Origin: a virus | Reading direction: 5' to 3' (one strand) | IMG/VR virus record: IMGVR_UViG_3300043450_000154 | Coordinates: 1 to 28,755 of that record | Length of the DNA: 28,755 nt | In this document: positions 22,240 through 28,755 of the stretch, piece by piece | Layout of the letters: every line of letters starts with the position of its first letter | Position numbering within the stretch: position 1 is the first letter of the stretch | Notes under the pieces: model-generated | Seen by the model: only the letters and a program-made list of their open reading frames with translations | Told to the model about the DNA's origin: nothing | Database searches by the model: none | Position numbers and translations under genes: made by a program

Positions 22240-23561
22240 AACGGCATCGATTCGTCAAAGGTGAATTTGTAGGTAATGGTGAGCGTGTGAAGTTGGTCGA
22301 AGTCACGTTTCCAAACGTTGTAGCTTGTATCGGTTACCAAAATGGGAACTAAGTATTCCAAAACTCCATCTCCTGTTTCAAATGCTTTGCGTAACCAAAG
22401 ACGTGGTGAGCGCACCATTTCAGCTAACCATTCAAATTCTGCATCGGTTAACCAATCAGAAGAAACGGTGAACTCTTTATTGTAATCTACTTGTGCGTTG
22501 TACTTGGAAAAGTTAATGTAGTTTCCATAAACACCAGGATCGGTAAATGTATCCGTCAAATACGGACGGCTCGCTTCAACTCTTTGAATGCTTTGCCTTT
22601 CTCGGTTTGGCTTGGTGAACACGTAACTATCAACCCCACCTAATTGGTTCTCAAAATGCACCTCGGTAAAGTCGTATCGTGGGCACTCATCGGTTAACCG
22701 TACAACGTATTCAATAGTTGCTTGGTTAATTCCTTCATCTTGAAATCCAGTAACAGTATAGTAACCCGTGCCGAGGATATTCGGCGCAACAGGAAAATCA
22801 ACATCGCCACTTTGAGAATCACTTGTTAAACTTGAACTTAAATTGCGCACATCCAAAGGCATGAATGGAACGGCAATCATGTTGTACTCGTTTTGCTCGC
22901 TCGATGCGTGTGACGTTTGATTGATCGTTGGTAGGTAATACTCACGAATCAACGCATTCTCGGAATCGTAATATTGATAGCGTATGTAATCAATGTTTGG
23001 GTCAACTTCTTTACTACATAAAAAATAAAGATTTCCGCTTTGATTGTACGTTACCGAAGCAACTGCCTTGGCTGATTGTGGTCGGGTGGTCAATGGTAAT
23101 CGACTACTAACTGCATCGCTATCTAACCAATAATTAGTTTTAAAGTTTGGAAATTGCACAAAGTCAAAAACAGTCCAAGCCCCATTGTAAATGATAGCCG
23201 TTTCCGCGTCGGTTGGAGCAGAACTTCCACCCGTGTACTCTTCGTCAAATTCAACGTCGAACTCAATGTATTGAGAAGGGCATCCAAAACTTTGAGGCTC
23301 TGAAAATCCCGTGTTAATCATGTTAGGTATTACTTCAAAATATCCTCGCACAATTTCCTGAAAATTGAATCTTCCATAGTTGCTATTGCTAGCACTTGGA
23401 ACCGTCTTTAACTTAGCTACCAAGTTTCCATTTATAGAAACATTTGCCACGTATCGGAAGTTCGGTTCTGTCTTGTTATCACTATCAACAAGATACACCA
23501 ACGGATTTCCCGCGGGTGAATACCTTGGTTCAGTTACTTGGGTTAAAATCGTTATTGCCAT
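22236..23561 (-). CDS. Tail protein, 441 residues
   Basis: Begins MAITILTQVTEPRYSPAGNP and continues in long strand-rich repeats (LVYLVDSDN, YVANVSINGNLVAKLK), with many Tyr, Asn and acidic residues and no transmembrane segment. This resembles tail proteins in Bacteroidota siphoviruses found directly before the distal tail gene. It overlaps its neighbours at TAATG (23561) and ATGA (22236). Exact place in the virion is not known; a role in the tail tip is inferred from order. Confidence 0.7.
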   Translation of the reverse strand: MAITILTQVTEPRYSPAGNPLVYLVDSDNKTEPNFRYVANVSINGNLVAKLKTVPSASNSNYGRFNFQEIVRGYFEVIPNMINTGFSEPQSFGCPSQYIEFDVEFDEEYTGGSSAPTDAETAIIYNGAWTVFDFVQFPNFKTNYWLDSDAVSSRLPLTTRPQSAKAVASVTYNQSGNLYFLCSKEVDPNIDYIRYQYYDSENALIREYYLPTINQTSHASSEQNEYNMIAVPFMPLDVRNLSSSLTSDSQSGDVDFPVAPNILGTGYYTVTGFQDEGINQATIEYVVRLTDECPRYDFTEVHFENQLGGVDSYVFTKPNRERQSIQRVEASRPYLTDTFTDPGVYGNYINFSKYNAQVDYNKEFTVSSDWLTDAEFEWLAEMVRSPRLWLRKAFETGDGVLEYLVPILVTDTSYNVWKRDFDQLHTLTITYKFTFDESMPL

Positions 23562-24115
23562 TATCTTGGTAGTGTTACTTCAATGCTTGTTTGTGCGATG
23601 TAATCGGCCACTTTAATTGCGAGCCTAGTAATTTCTTCATCCGTAACGAATGGAGAAACGAACGGGTTTTTCCTTACCCCGTACTTGTAAACCGAGTGCT
23701 GAATTTCACGCGCCTTTTCATCTATGCTTTGTCCTTTTCTTGGGCTTATCCCTTTCGCTGCCATCCACTTTTTGAACGGCTCACGGGGCGGGAATTTGTC
23801 CTTGAACTGGAAGGGAGAATCCGGTGCCTTGCGCGAACCGAACCGACCCTTCACCCCGTACTCTACAAACTTCCAATATCCAGGTGCCTCGATCTCGATG
23901 GCGTAATCTTTGCCGTACCTTTTTACCGGTAACGGAATGATCCCTTGGGCAAGTACATAGGTGGCATCGCTCCCGTTCTTGGATAAGTTTTGCCTAAACG
24001 CGTCAATGGCAGTGTTTGCCCAGTCGGTTAATATCTTATCAACCCCCTCAAATTCAGTGCTAATTTGTTCGGGATCTAATCCGATACTATCAAGCTGAAT
24101 AAACTTTGATGCCAT
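23561..24115 (-). CDS. Tail completion / neck protein (gp10-like)
   Basis: 184 residues. The segment IEIEAPGYWKFVEYGVKGRF followed by PFQFKDKFPP and the KKWMAAKGIS helix matches the layout of small tail-completion proteins of the HK97 gp10 type in Bacteroidota phages. These sit at the head-tail junction or tail top. It is separated from the chaperone genes by a 27-base gap with the motif TTTTGTAATTC in front of its ATG. The assignment is moderately sure; the lack of a fold search leaves room for doubt. Confidence 0.7.
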   Translation of the reverse strand: MASKFIQLDSIGLDPEQISTEFEGVDKILTDWANTAIDAFRQNLSKNGSDATYVLAQGIIPLPVKRYGKDYAIEIEAPGYWKFVEYGVKGRFGSRKAPDSPFQFKDKFPPREPFKKWMAAKGISPRKGQSIDEKAREIQHSVYKYGVRKNPFVSPFVTDEEITRLAIKVADYIAQTSIEVTLPR

Positions 24116-24142
24116 AACAATAGAATTACAAAATCGAAAATG

Positions 24143-24412
24143 TTACCTTAATCTAGATTTTGCTATTTGCTTGTTGACTTCTACCCTTTCGTGCTCCATC
24201 TTATCTTGCCAATAATTCACGTAGATAAAAAACTCAATCACTTTGAGGTCAAAAATATCTTTCCATTTGAGCACATCACCACCGGCTAACGTGTCAACCA
24301 AAATCAACCACTTGTACTTTTCTGCAAATCCAGTTCCGGTGTCAAGTCCTGTTTCGTCTGTTGGATTAGTTGATTTAAAAATCTTGGGGAATCGCTTAGA
24401 AACAGCATCCAA
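24143..24412 (-). CDS. Tail assembly chaperone GT extension (reached by -1 frameshift)
   Basis: This frame overlaps the 3' end of the chaperone G gene by 109 bases in the -1 frame and has no ATG; the first possible start is a TTG. A run of nine T (24427-24419, minus strand) lies in both frames at the entrance, and the -1 frame is open from there. The likely product is a fusion of about 257 residues, G for about 164 residues and then this extension (GQLDAVSKRFPKIF onward). It would be made as a minor product and bind the tape measure protein. The independent frame is listed for completeness. Confidence 0.72.
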   Translation of the reverse strand: MDAVSKRFPKIFKSTNPTDETGLDTGTGFAEKYKWLILVDTLAGGDVLKWKDIFDLKVIEFFIYVNYWQDKMEHERVEVNKQIAKSRLR

Positions 24413-24915
24413 CTGCCCAAAAAAAAAGCGGACAATCCCAATGCTTCAACGGCTAACATCTTTTCCTTCACATCCTTTGCCCGCTCAAAATGCTTATTGC
24501 CATCGTATTTTTTTGCAATCCAAAACGGCGTTACCTCACGCATCAACGATGCAACGATTAAGTGAATGTTTTGATTGATCTTTTCTTGGTCACTGGTCCA
24601 CTCACTGATCTCCACGAATTGCGCCGTGCACACGTCCTCAAAAAATCGATTGATCCAATAACGCTTTCCATTCACCTTCACAAAATTCTTGAATGGCTTG
24701 TAAGGTTCTTCATTCAGCTGGTTCACGATTGACTCGTAACGCTTGCGCAAATCGGGCAGTGAGTACTGATCTACCTTGGAGTAACCGCCGTCAACGATCG
24801 CAGTTACCGAGCGCATCAAATCCCATCCTTCCAGGTGTTGCACCTCTTGGATCATTTGCCATTGGCCAACCGTTAAGGTGCGCCAAACATTGTTGTTCTT
24901 CTTATTTAATCCCAT
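24304..24915 (-). CDS. Tail assembly chaperone G
   Basis: 203 residues starting MGLNKKNNNVWRTLTVGQWQ, helix-rich, Trp-rich, with a hydrophobic end (LGLSAFFLGSWMLFL). Its position upstream of the tail tip and tape measure genes, its length and a slippery run near its end match the G protein of the lambda-type G/GT pair. Chaperone proteins coat the tape measure during tail assembly. The ATG lies inside the terminase gene end (14-base overlap). I rest the call on frames and position, since these proteins are poorly conserved. Confidence 0.72.
   Translation of the reverse strand: MGLNKKNNNVWRTLTVGQWQMIQEVQHLEGWDLMRSVTAIVDGGYSKVDQYSLPDLRKRYESIVNQLNEEPYKPFKNFVKVNGKRYWINRFFEDVCTAQFVEISEWTSDQEKINQNIHLIVASLMREVTPFWIAKKYDGNKHFERAKDVKEKMLAVEALGLSAFFLGSWMLFLSDSPRFLNQLIQQTKQDLTPELDLQKSTSG
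24419..24428 (-). other. Slippery sequence (T9) for programmed -1 frameshift
   Basis: On the minus strand the 0 frame reads GCT TTT TTT TTG GGC. The nine T give a T-TTT-TTT heptamer on which both tRNAs can re-pair one base back, giving the -1 frame that continues to 24143. No strong stem is obvious just downstream. Confidence 0.72.
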
Positions 24916-26059
24916 ATTTTCCTACGTTTTTTTCTGCTAGTTTATTCAATGCAAAATATCTCAATGCGTCCATGCCGTGATTGAAGGAATCAATCGGTAC
25001 GTTGGTAGCGTTGCCGTCCTTTTCTTTCCATTTGTAGGCGTTCAATTCTTTGATTAGATTGGCACTTCTACTCGTTACGTTAAAGCGAAACCGTTTCAAT
25101 ATATCGATGCCGTTTAGTATGCTGTCTTTTCCTTTATTGGCACCCTCAATTCGCCATCCCATGCGCCGGATTTCTTCAATACTTTTCGGTTCTGCTGAAT
25201 CGGCCACGATCGGCATATTGTTATTGATACCGGCACGGGCAAATACCTGGGCAATGTCCTGATTTGTTAGCCCTTTGTGGTACATAAATTCGTCAATGAT
25301 CAATTCTCCGTTGTACCGGTACACCATAACGCACGCGGTGGGATCGTTCGTGAACCCAAAATCCAATCCCGCACCAAGCAGTTGCGCCTCGCTCGGTATC
25401 GTTCCAATCGTTCCCCAGTTGCGATAAATCAAACCCTCAATCTTGCCGGTCATCCCTCGGGCGTACACCTTCCAAAGTTCTTCATCGTCACTGCGTAACG
25501 CTTCAATCTTTTTGCGAATGATCTCGGGAAGGAATGGGTTGTGTCGGTGGTCGGAAATGATTAACTCAACACCGTCTTTGCCGATCAACTTTTCATGGAC
25601 CCAAAAGCGAGCGTTAGGGTTGTAGTCAATGAACACTTGCTTCTTGGTTCGCATGGCGAGCTCGGAATAGATTTCAAAGCTTATCCCGTTCGCCTCATTC
25701 AGAAAGAAGTAGTCACGCTTTCCGCTCTTTGCATCCTGGGAATCTTGGTAGCTTTTAAACTCCATGATAGAGCCGTTGTGAAACGTAAAGATACGATCGC
25801 TCGCGTTGTAGCTTTTTATCCAGCTTTGAATGTCGGTTGAGCTCGCTACAATTGCTTGCATATCTCGGAGAGCACCGCTTTTAAGGTTCGGAACGTCTTG
25901 GCCTACAACACTGATCACTTGGTCCGGTTGCTCGATGGCTTTCAAGCAAAGCACCTGGAGGATGGAGTAAGTCTTGCCGGAACTTGTACCACCTTGATTG
26001 ACTATAACCTCGGCAATTGAATTGTAATTGCGCTCAAAAATTACCGACGTTTGAAACAT
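24902..26059 (-). CDS. terL: Terminase large subunit (PBSX/Terminase_3 type)
   Basis: From the ATG at 26059 (TGATG with the small subunit stop; a TTG just before it also opens the frame) the protein has 385 residues. The ATPase has Walker A GGTSSGKT at 23-30 and Walker B DYFFLNEAN near 116-124. The nuclease domain has D233 in GLDFGFTNDP, D287 in ADSAEP, and D364 in FNHGMDALRY, the three acidic residues that bind metal in RNase-H-like packaging nucleases. It packages DNA into the head through the portal. Length and motifs are complete. Confidence 0.95.
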   Translation of the reverse strand: MFQTSVIFERNYNSIAEVIVNQGGTSSGKTYSILQVLCLKAIEQPDQVISVVGQDVPNLKSGALRDMQAIVASSTDIQSWIKSYNASDRIFTFHNGSIMEFKSYQDSQDAKSGKRDYFFLNEANGISFEIYSELAMRTKKQVFIDYNPNARFWVHEKLIGKDGVELIISDHRHNPFLPEIIRKKIEALRSDDEELWKVYARGMTGKIEGLIYRNWGTIGTIPSEAQLLGAGLDFGFTNDPTACVMVYRYNGELIIDEFMYHKGLTNQDIAQVFARAGINNNMPIVADSAEPKSIEEIRRMGWRIEGANKGKDSILNGIDILKRFRFNVTSRSANLIKELNAYKWKEKDGNATNVPIDSFNHGMDALRYFALNKLAEKNVGKYGIK

Positions 26060-26508
26060 CAATCTAAAATTATTGCATCTTCACTATCGGCAAGGTCAAC
26101 ACTCCCTTTGATTATTCCAACATTGATTTCCGCTTGTGGCATCGATACCGTAGTGTCAACCGTTTCCTTTGGCTTTCCGTACACGCGATCAAATAGAACT
26201 TCCATAAGGTGGATTGAACCGCGACTCATGTCACGCTCCATCTTCTTGCTGATCATCTTCAACCAGAATGGCACATCCTCACGTTCGCCCAGGTCCTTGA
26301 CTTGCTTTTCAGTCATGCAAAGCATTGCCATGATCATATCGTTGGCTTGACTGGATGAAAGGGTAATGTCAAACTCTTCCATAAACACCTCTTTGATCAC
26401 GTTCTTCAACGCCCGTGGCCTTCCATTCCGATTGATGTTTTCGGGGTGGCTTTTAAATCCGTGCTTCTTCGCGGTTTCCTTGTCCTTAAAATTCTCCCCG
26501 CGTGGCAT
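26059..26508 (-). CDS. terS: Terminase small subunit
   Basis: From the ATG at 26508 (TAATG with the upstream stop) the protein has 149 residues and starts MPRGENFKDKETAKKHGFKS. The N-terminus with NINRNGRPRALKNVIKEVF resembles the DUF5681-type opening of phage small terminases. Basic residues early fit DNA binding, the middle helical part would form the oligomer, and the end (DLADSEDAIILD) is acidic, where the large subunit may dock. It recognises the packaging start site. The longer frame to 26553 is less likely. Confidence 0.8.
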   Translation of the reverse strand: MPRGENFKDKETAKKHGFKSHPENINRNGRPRALKNVIKEVFMEEFDITLSSSQANDMIMAMLCMTEKQVKDLGEREDVPFWLKMISKKMERDMSRGSIHLMEVLFDRVYGKPKETVDTTVSMPQAEINVGIIKGSVDLADSEDAIILD

Positions 26509-26702
26509 TAGATTTCGATTTTGTTTACAATATCCTTCAGCTTTTGCATACACATAAGCTTCAATTCGTAATCGGTAGCACCACCAACGTTCACGTGATC
26601 GGCAGTTTCTGCTATATCCATCAACAAGTTGGCAATGGTAGCGTAAAGCTCCACCGCGCCAATGGCTTCATCGATAACATTCTTTTCTTTTGTATCGTTC
26701 AT
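26508..26702 (-). CDS. Hypothetical protein, 64 residues
   Basis: Small acidic, helical protein starting MNDTKEKNVIDEAIGAVELY and ending LQKLKDIVNKIEI-like (KLKDIVNKIEI). It sits between the small terminase gene and the 149-residue gene, with ATGA (26699) and TAATG (26508) overlaps. Charge and length are those of small helical proteins that associate with a partner, but no family is recognised. Confidence 0.6.
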   Translation of the reverse strand: MNDTKEKNVIDEAIGAVELYATIANLLMDIAETADHVNVGGATDYELKLMCMQKLKDIVNKIEI

Positions 26703-27148
26703 TTCTCGAGCTCCTTCAACTTTGCTTCACTCCATCGAAGGCCAGCAAGCCCACCCCAAAGAAGGTAGGAAATGTATCCGCAATCCTGGGGCGTTGCTTG
26801 TTCGTAATCTTCTTTCGCACGACTCAAATAGGAGTACATCCGTTTGATCGTGTCAACCGTCACGCGCTCACCATTTGCGAGCTGTTGAGCTCGAACCTTA
26901 CCGACTTGCGTAGCACATTTGTTACCGTTCTTTTCGTTCAGTTCAATGCCGCGCTTAGCGTTGTTACGGACCGCTTGCGGGTAGTCATTGTAGGATTGGA
27001 ATAGTTCGTACTTCTTGCGACCTAACGCGTTGCACACGGCCAACCTTTGAACGCTGTCGGTGTATTCGTTCTTCATGGTATCATCGCTCATGCAACGATC
27101 CATGAAATCACTTTTTGATTCTTCTGACTTTCTTTTTGGGAGTGGCAT
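26699..27148 (-). CDS. Conserved phage protein, prohead-protease-associated domains
   Basis: 149 residues. The start (MPLPKRKSEESKSDFMDRCM) and the segment AVRNNAKRGIELNEKNGNKC through ISYLLWGGLAG...WSEAKLKELE are two small domains I know from phages, commonly fused to or encoded next to prohead protease or structural genes. Here they form a separate protein upstream of the terminase genes, far from the XkdF protease at 17472. Function unknown. The ATG is well inside the gene upstream (41-base overlap). Confidence 0.7.
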   Translation of the reverse strand: MPLPKRKSEESKSDFMDRCMSDDTMKNEYTDSVQRLAVCNALGRKKYELFQSYNDYPQAVRNNAKRGIELNEKNGNKCATQVGKVRAQQLANGERVTVDTIKRMYSYLSRAKEDYEQATPQDCGYISYLLWGGLAGLRWSEAKLKELEK

Positions 27149-27479
27149 CGGTTTCTTCTTTAGTGTTCACAATTTCTTCCGGTTCACTTTCCATGAACAC
27201 AGCTTTTGCAATGGCTTCGCTATTCTCGCGGAATCTACGATCTCTTTCTTTTTCGTACATTGAGAACACACGTGTAAACGCACTTACATTGCACGTAACA
27301 CAACCGCTCACCCATCTACGGCCCATGACTTCGCTCCATACTGAACCAACGATTGCCATTTGTTCAGGTGCCAATTTAAATACACGAACGCGCTGATATT
27401 CCAACCATTTCGGATATAACGGTTCTAATCTGTTGAGTTGATCTTCTGTCATTCTGTTTATCATTTTTCTTCCATTCAT
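27108..27479 (-). CDS. Hypothetical protein, 123 residues
   Basis: From the ATG at 27479, which shares ATGA with the membrane-protein gene, the protein starts MNGRKMINRMTEDQLNRLEP. The middle contains WVSGCVTCNVSAFTRVFSMY with a Cys-x-x-Cys; the end is strongly basic (KKKVRRIKK). A frame to 27632 exists but the N-terminal residues there are improbable and overlap the membrane gene. I do not recognise a family; it could bind DNA by its basic tail. Confidence 0.65.
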   Translation of the reverse strand: MNGRKMINRMTEDQLNRLEPLYPKWLEYQRVRVFKLAPEQMAIVGSVWSEVMGRRWVSGCVTCNVSAFTRVFSMYEKERDRRFRENSEAIAKAVFMESEPEEIVNTKEETDATPKKKVRRIKK

Positions 27480-27730
27480 CGGTTTCTGTATAAAATAACA
27501 TCTACAAAAATGTAGGCGAGTATTGAGGATAAACCACCAACACCGACCACATCTATAATGTCGATCCGGTGAGTAAGTAACCCAAGGCAGCCATGGGCAA
27601 TACCGATCCACCAAGATAGGCAAATGTAACAATTGAATGGCTTGAATCCGATTGCCTCGCCAATGTCGGTGAGCTTAGTCATCACCACTCCAATACAAGC
27701 GGAATACACCGCCAAAAGTAATACTATCAT
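27476..27730 (-). CDS. Small membrane protein with CxxC motif
   Basis: 84 residues with three hydrophobic stretches (about 1-18, 38-52 and 58-80) and the motif FNCYICLSWWIG (C34, C37) near the membrane edge. The motif recalls the FxCxxCLSxWxG of DUF1360 and of small membrane proteins common in Bacteroidota phages. The role is unknown; the pair of cysteines could hold a disulphide or metal. It is coupled by ATGA overlaps to the sigma-like gene (27727-27730) and to the gene downstream (27476-27479). Confidence 0.7.
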   Translation of the reverse strand: MIVLLLAVYSACIGVVMTKLTDIGEAIGFKPFNCYICLSWWIGIAHGCLGLLTHRIDIIDVVGVGGLSSILAYIFVDVILYRNR

Positions 27731-28209
27731 TTTAATTTATTTTTTACGTTTCTAATTGTCGCTCGAACGGAATTGTACGGAATCTTGGTGTCGCGTGAAA
27801 TCTTTTTCATCGGCACCCCTTCCAGGTGTATTTGAAAAATCACACCTTCGTACCATTCGAGCTTTGTCATTTTCTGCTTTATACTTTCAATCCTTTCCGA
27901 GTCTTGCCGGTCTTGCTCTTGGTTGTACTCTTCATCGATAAACTCCACTTGATCTATTCCAACCGTTTCTTGCGATGGGTTGAACTTCTTGTTGAATGGT
28001 GATCTCGGTAGATAGTAGGTGTTGTAGATTACTTGAATCACAAACAAGTACCACGATGAATTGAGCAACTGGTTCTTTTGCTCTTCCGGTTTCTCGCAAA
28101 GGTACAAAACAACCTCGTGATAAAGGTCATGGCCAAGATCCCCCGCCAATTCAAGGCAGTACTTCTTGATGCCACGGTGGCTAGTCACGAGGTCGATTAG
28201 TGGGTGCAT
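27727..28209 (-). CDS. Sigma-70-like factor (ECF type), phage-encoded
   Basis: 160 residues. The first third has the DLYHEVVLYLCE helix expected of sigma region 2, then a variable loop, then residues 117-160 form a region-4-like helix-turn-helix: LEWYEGVIFQIHLEGVPMKK followed by ISRDTKIPYNSVRATIRNV. Such small proteins, two sigma domains with little else, can act as alternative sigma factors, and a phage version could redirect polymerase to late promoters. The gene is upstream of the packaging and structural genes. I cannot see region 2.4 clearly, so the function is a strong guess rather than proven. Its ATG directly follows the SSB-like gene's TAA. Confidence 0.7.
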   Translation of the reverse strand: MHPLIDLVTSHRGIKKYCLELAGDLGHDLYHEVVLYLCEKPEEQKNQLLNSSWYLFVIQVIYNTYYLPRSPFNKKFNPSQETVGIDQVEFIDEEYNQEQDRQDSERIESIKQKMTKLEWYEGVIFQIHLEGVPMKKISRDTKIPYNSVRATIRNVKNKLK

Positions 28210-28500
28210 TTAGAACGGCAAATCGTTATCGGTGCTCCATCCATGTTGAGCCAATTTATCAACGGCGGGTTTGAGTGCCGGATTGATTTCGCTCGGTGCT
28301 TGCACCGGTGCGTCTTTCGCCTTCCATTTCACCCAGTGCGTTGCTTTGCTCTTTTGGTCAACCTCTTTGCGTTGCCCTACAAATACCTCAATATCCCCGT
28401 ATTGGTTGGTGGGTAAATCTAACAAATCTTGTTTTTTAAGTTGAACCTTAACCCCGTACTGGTTAGACCAACCTTTGCCTACATACTTTTCGTTTTCCAT
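28210..28500 (-). CDS. SSB-like protein with acidic C-terminal tip
   Basis: From the ATG at 28500 the protein has 96 residues and starts MENEKYVGKGWSNQYG. The sequence resembles small Bacteroidota phage proteins that look like single-stranded DNA-binding proteins (KYVGKG opening, QLKKQDLLDLP, then an aromatic strand around HWVKWK). It ends in DNDLPF, the acidic tip by which bacterial SSB binds partner proteins. A standard OB fold cannot be confirmed by eye, and the protein is shorter than SSB. It may protect single-stranded DNA or bind replication proteins through the tip. Confidence 0.6.
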   Translation of the reverse strand: MENEKYVGKGWSNQYGVKVQLKKQDLLDLPTNQYGDIEVFVGQRKEVDQKSKATHWVKWKAKDAPVQAPSEINPALKPAVDKLAQHGWSTDNDLPF

Positions 28501-28755
28501 ATTTTTAAATGTTTGAATAAATAGCTTGAAAATCAGGTGCAATGTAATTACGCTCTTTCTCCTTCACTTCACGAATGTAATTCAATCGCATTAAATAACC
28601 TCCTATTGGTTTACCATATGCACCCCGTTCGATGTGCCACCCGAAAGCACCGTCGGTGAACTCGTCCTTGTAAGTCGATGTTCTAATGTCGTGTTGGATG
28701 CGTTGCTTCACTTCGTAAGGTGCTGTTGTACTAATCGTTTCTTTGATGTTGATGT
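28498..28755. repeat. Copy B of the diverged phosphoesterase repeat
   Basis: Counterpart of 161-418, aligned without gaps at offset 28337, about 28 mismatches by hand count. The window ends inside it, so its true length is unknown. Confidence 0.85.
28505..28755 (-). CDS. Metallophosphoesterase, second copy (C-terminal part only)
   Basis: The frame is open to the window edge and encodes the last 83 or so residues of a second phosphoesterase, differing from the C-terminus of the copy at 168-1043 at about four residues (for example NFIREV becomes NYIREV). The metal-binding motifs lie beyond the edge and cannot be checked. Unlike the first copy, it is followed by the SSB-like gene 4 bases after its stop. 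The strong protein conservation despite many silent changes says both copies are under selection. Confidence 0.85.
   Translation of the reverse strand, partial: INIKETISTTAPYEVKQRIQHDIRTSTYKDEFTDGAFGWHIERGAYGKPIGGYLMRLNYIREVKEKERNYIAPDFQAIYSNI

Noticed and set aside
24143-24412. Independent gene starting at TTG
   Set aside because: No ATG and a slippery run in the correct frame directly before it make a frameshift product more likely; it is kept as the GT extension.
1764-27396. Plus-strand open frames throughout the window, some over 90 residues (for example 16901-17383)
   Set aside because: All lie opposite better-supported minus-strand genes, are low-complexity mirror readings, and have no motifs or start contexts. 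I found no plus-strand gene.
1-28755. CRISPR array, insertion sequence or integrase attachment site
   Set aside because: No spaced direct repeats, no transposase and no integrase frame are visible. The tRNA gene could be an attachment target, but nothing here supports integration.

Overview
The window is part of a tailed-phage genome (virion or prophage) whose host is most likely a Bacteroidota bacterium, probably of the Flavobacteriia. Every convincing gene lies on the minus strand, so transcription runs from position 28755 towards 1. The host call rests on promoters of the Bacteroidota type (TTTG, 19 bases, TAnnTTTG), on the near absence of classical Shine-Dalgarno sequences, and on structural proteins (capsid, scaffold, tape measure, tail proteins) of types I know from Bacteroidota siphoviruses. 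A 663-residue tape measure protein and tail chaperone frames with a slippery run point to a long non-contractile tail.

Layout in the direction of transcription. (1) 28755-26508: end of a metallophosphoesterase gene, an SSB-like protein with an acidic tip, a sigma-factor-like protein, a small membrane protein and three small genes. (2) 26508-24902: small and large terminase. (3) 24915-18047: tail chaperone G and GT (predicted -1 frameshift), tail completion protein, two large tail proteins and the tape measure protein. (4) 18047-11416: XkdF-like prohead protease, scaffold, major capsid protein, putative tail tube protein, a small protein, portal and two connector-type genes. (5) 11419-9249: tail fibre and two holin-like membrane proteins, closed by a strong terminator at 9140-9176. 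(6) 9098-1: a second block with its own promoters. It holds an M15 peptidase endolysin, an ERF single-strand annealing protein, HTH and HNH proteins, a winged-helix protein with a structured leader, a tRNA, a DUF1064 nuclease-like protein, and a second full-length metallophosphoesterase.

Genes are tightly packed. Most late junctions are ATGA or TAATG overlaps, which suggests translational coupling. Intrinsic terminators directly after the capsid gene and after the next gene suggest that structural protein dosage is set by attenuation. I see no DNA polymerase, primase, helicase or integrase, so the window is unlikely to be the whole genome.

The points most worth checking are: the tail module placed before the head module with the portal gene late; the two diverged phosphoesterase copies at the window ends; three near-identical early promoters with a shared leader; the T9 slippery site in the chaperone genes; a winged-helix-like segment inside the portal; and a leader RNA that could be closed end to end by a 9-bp stem.
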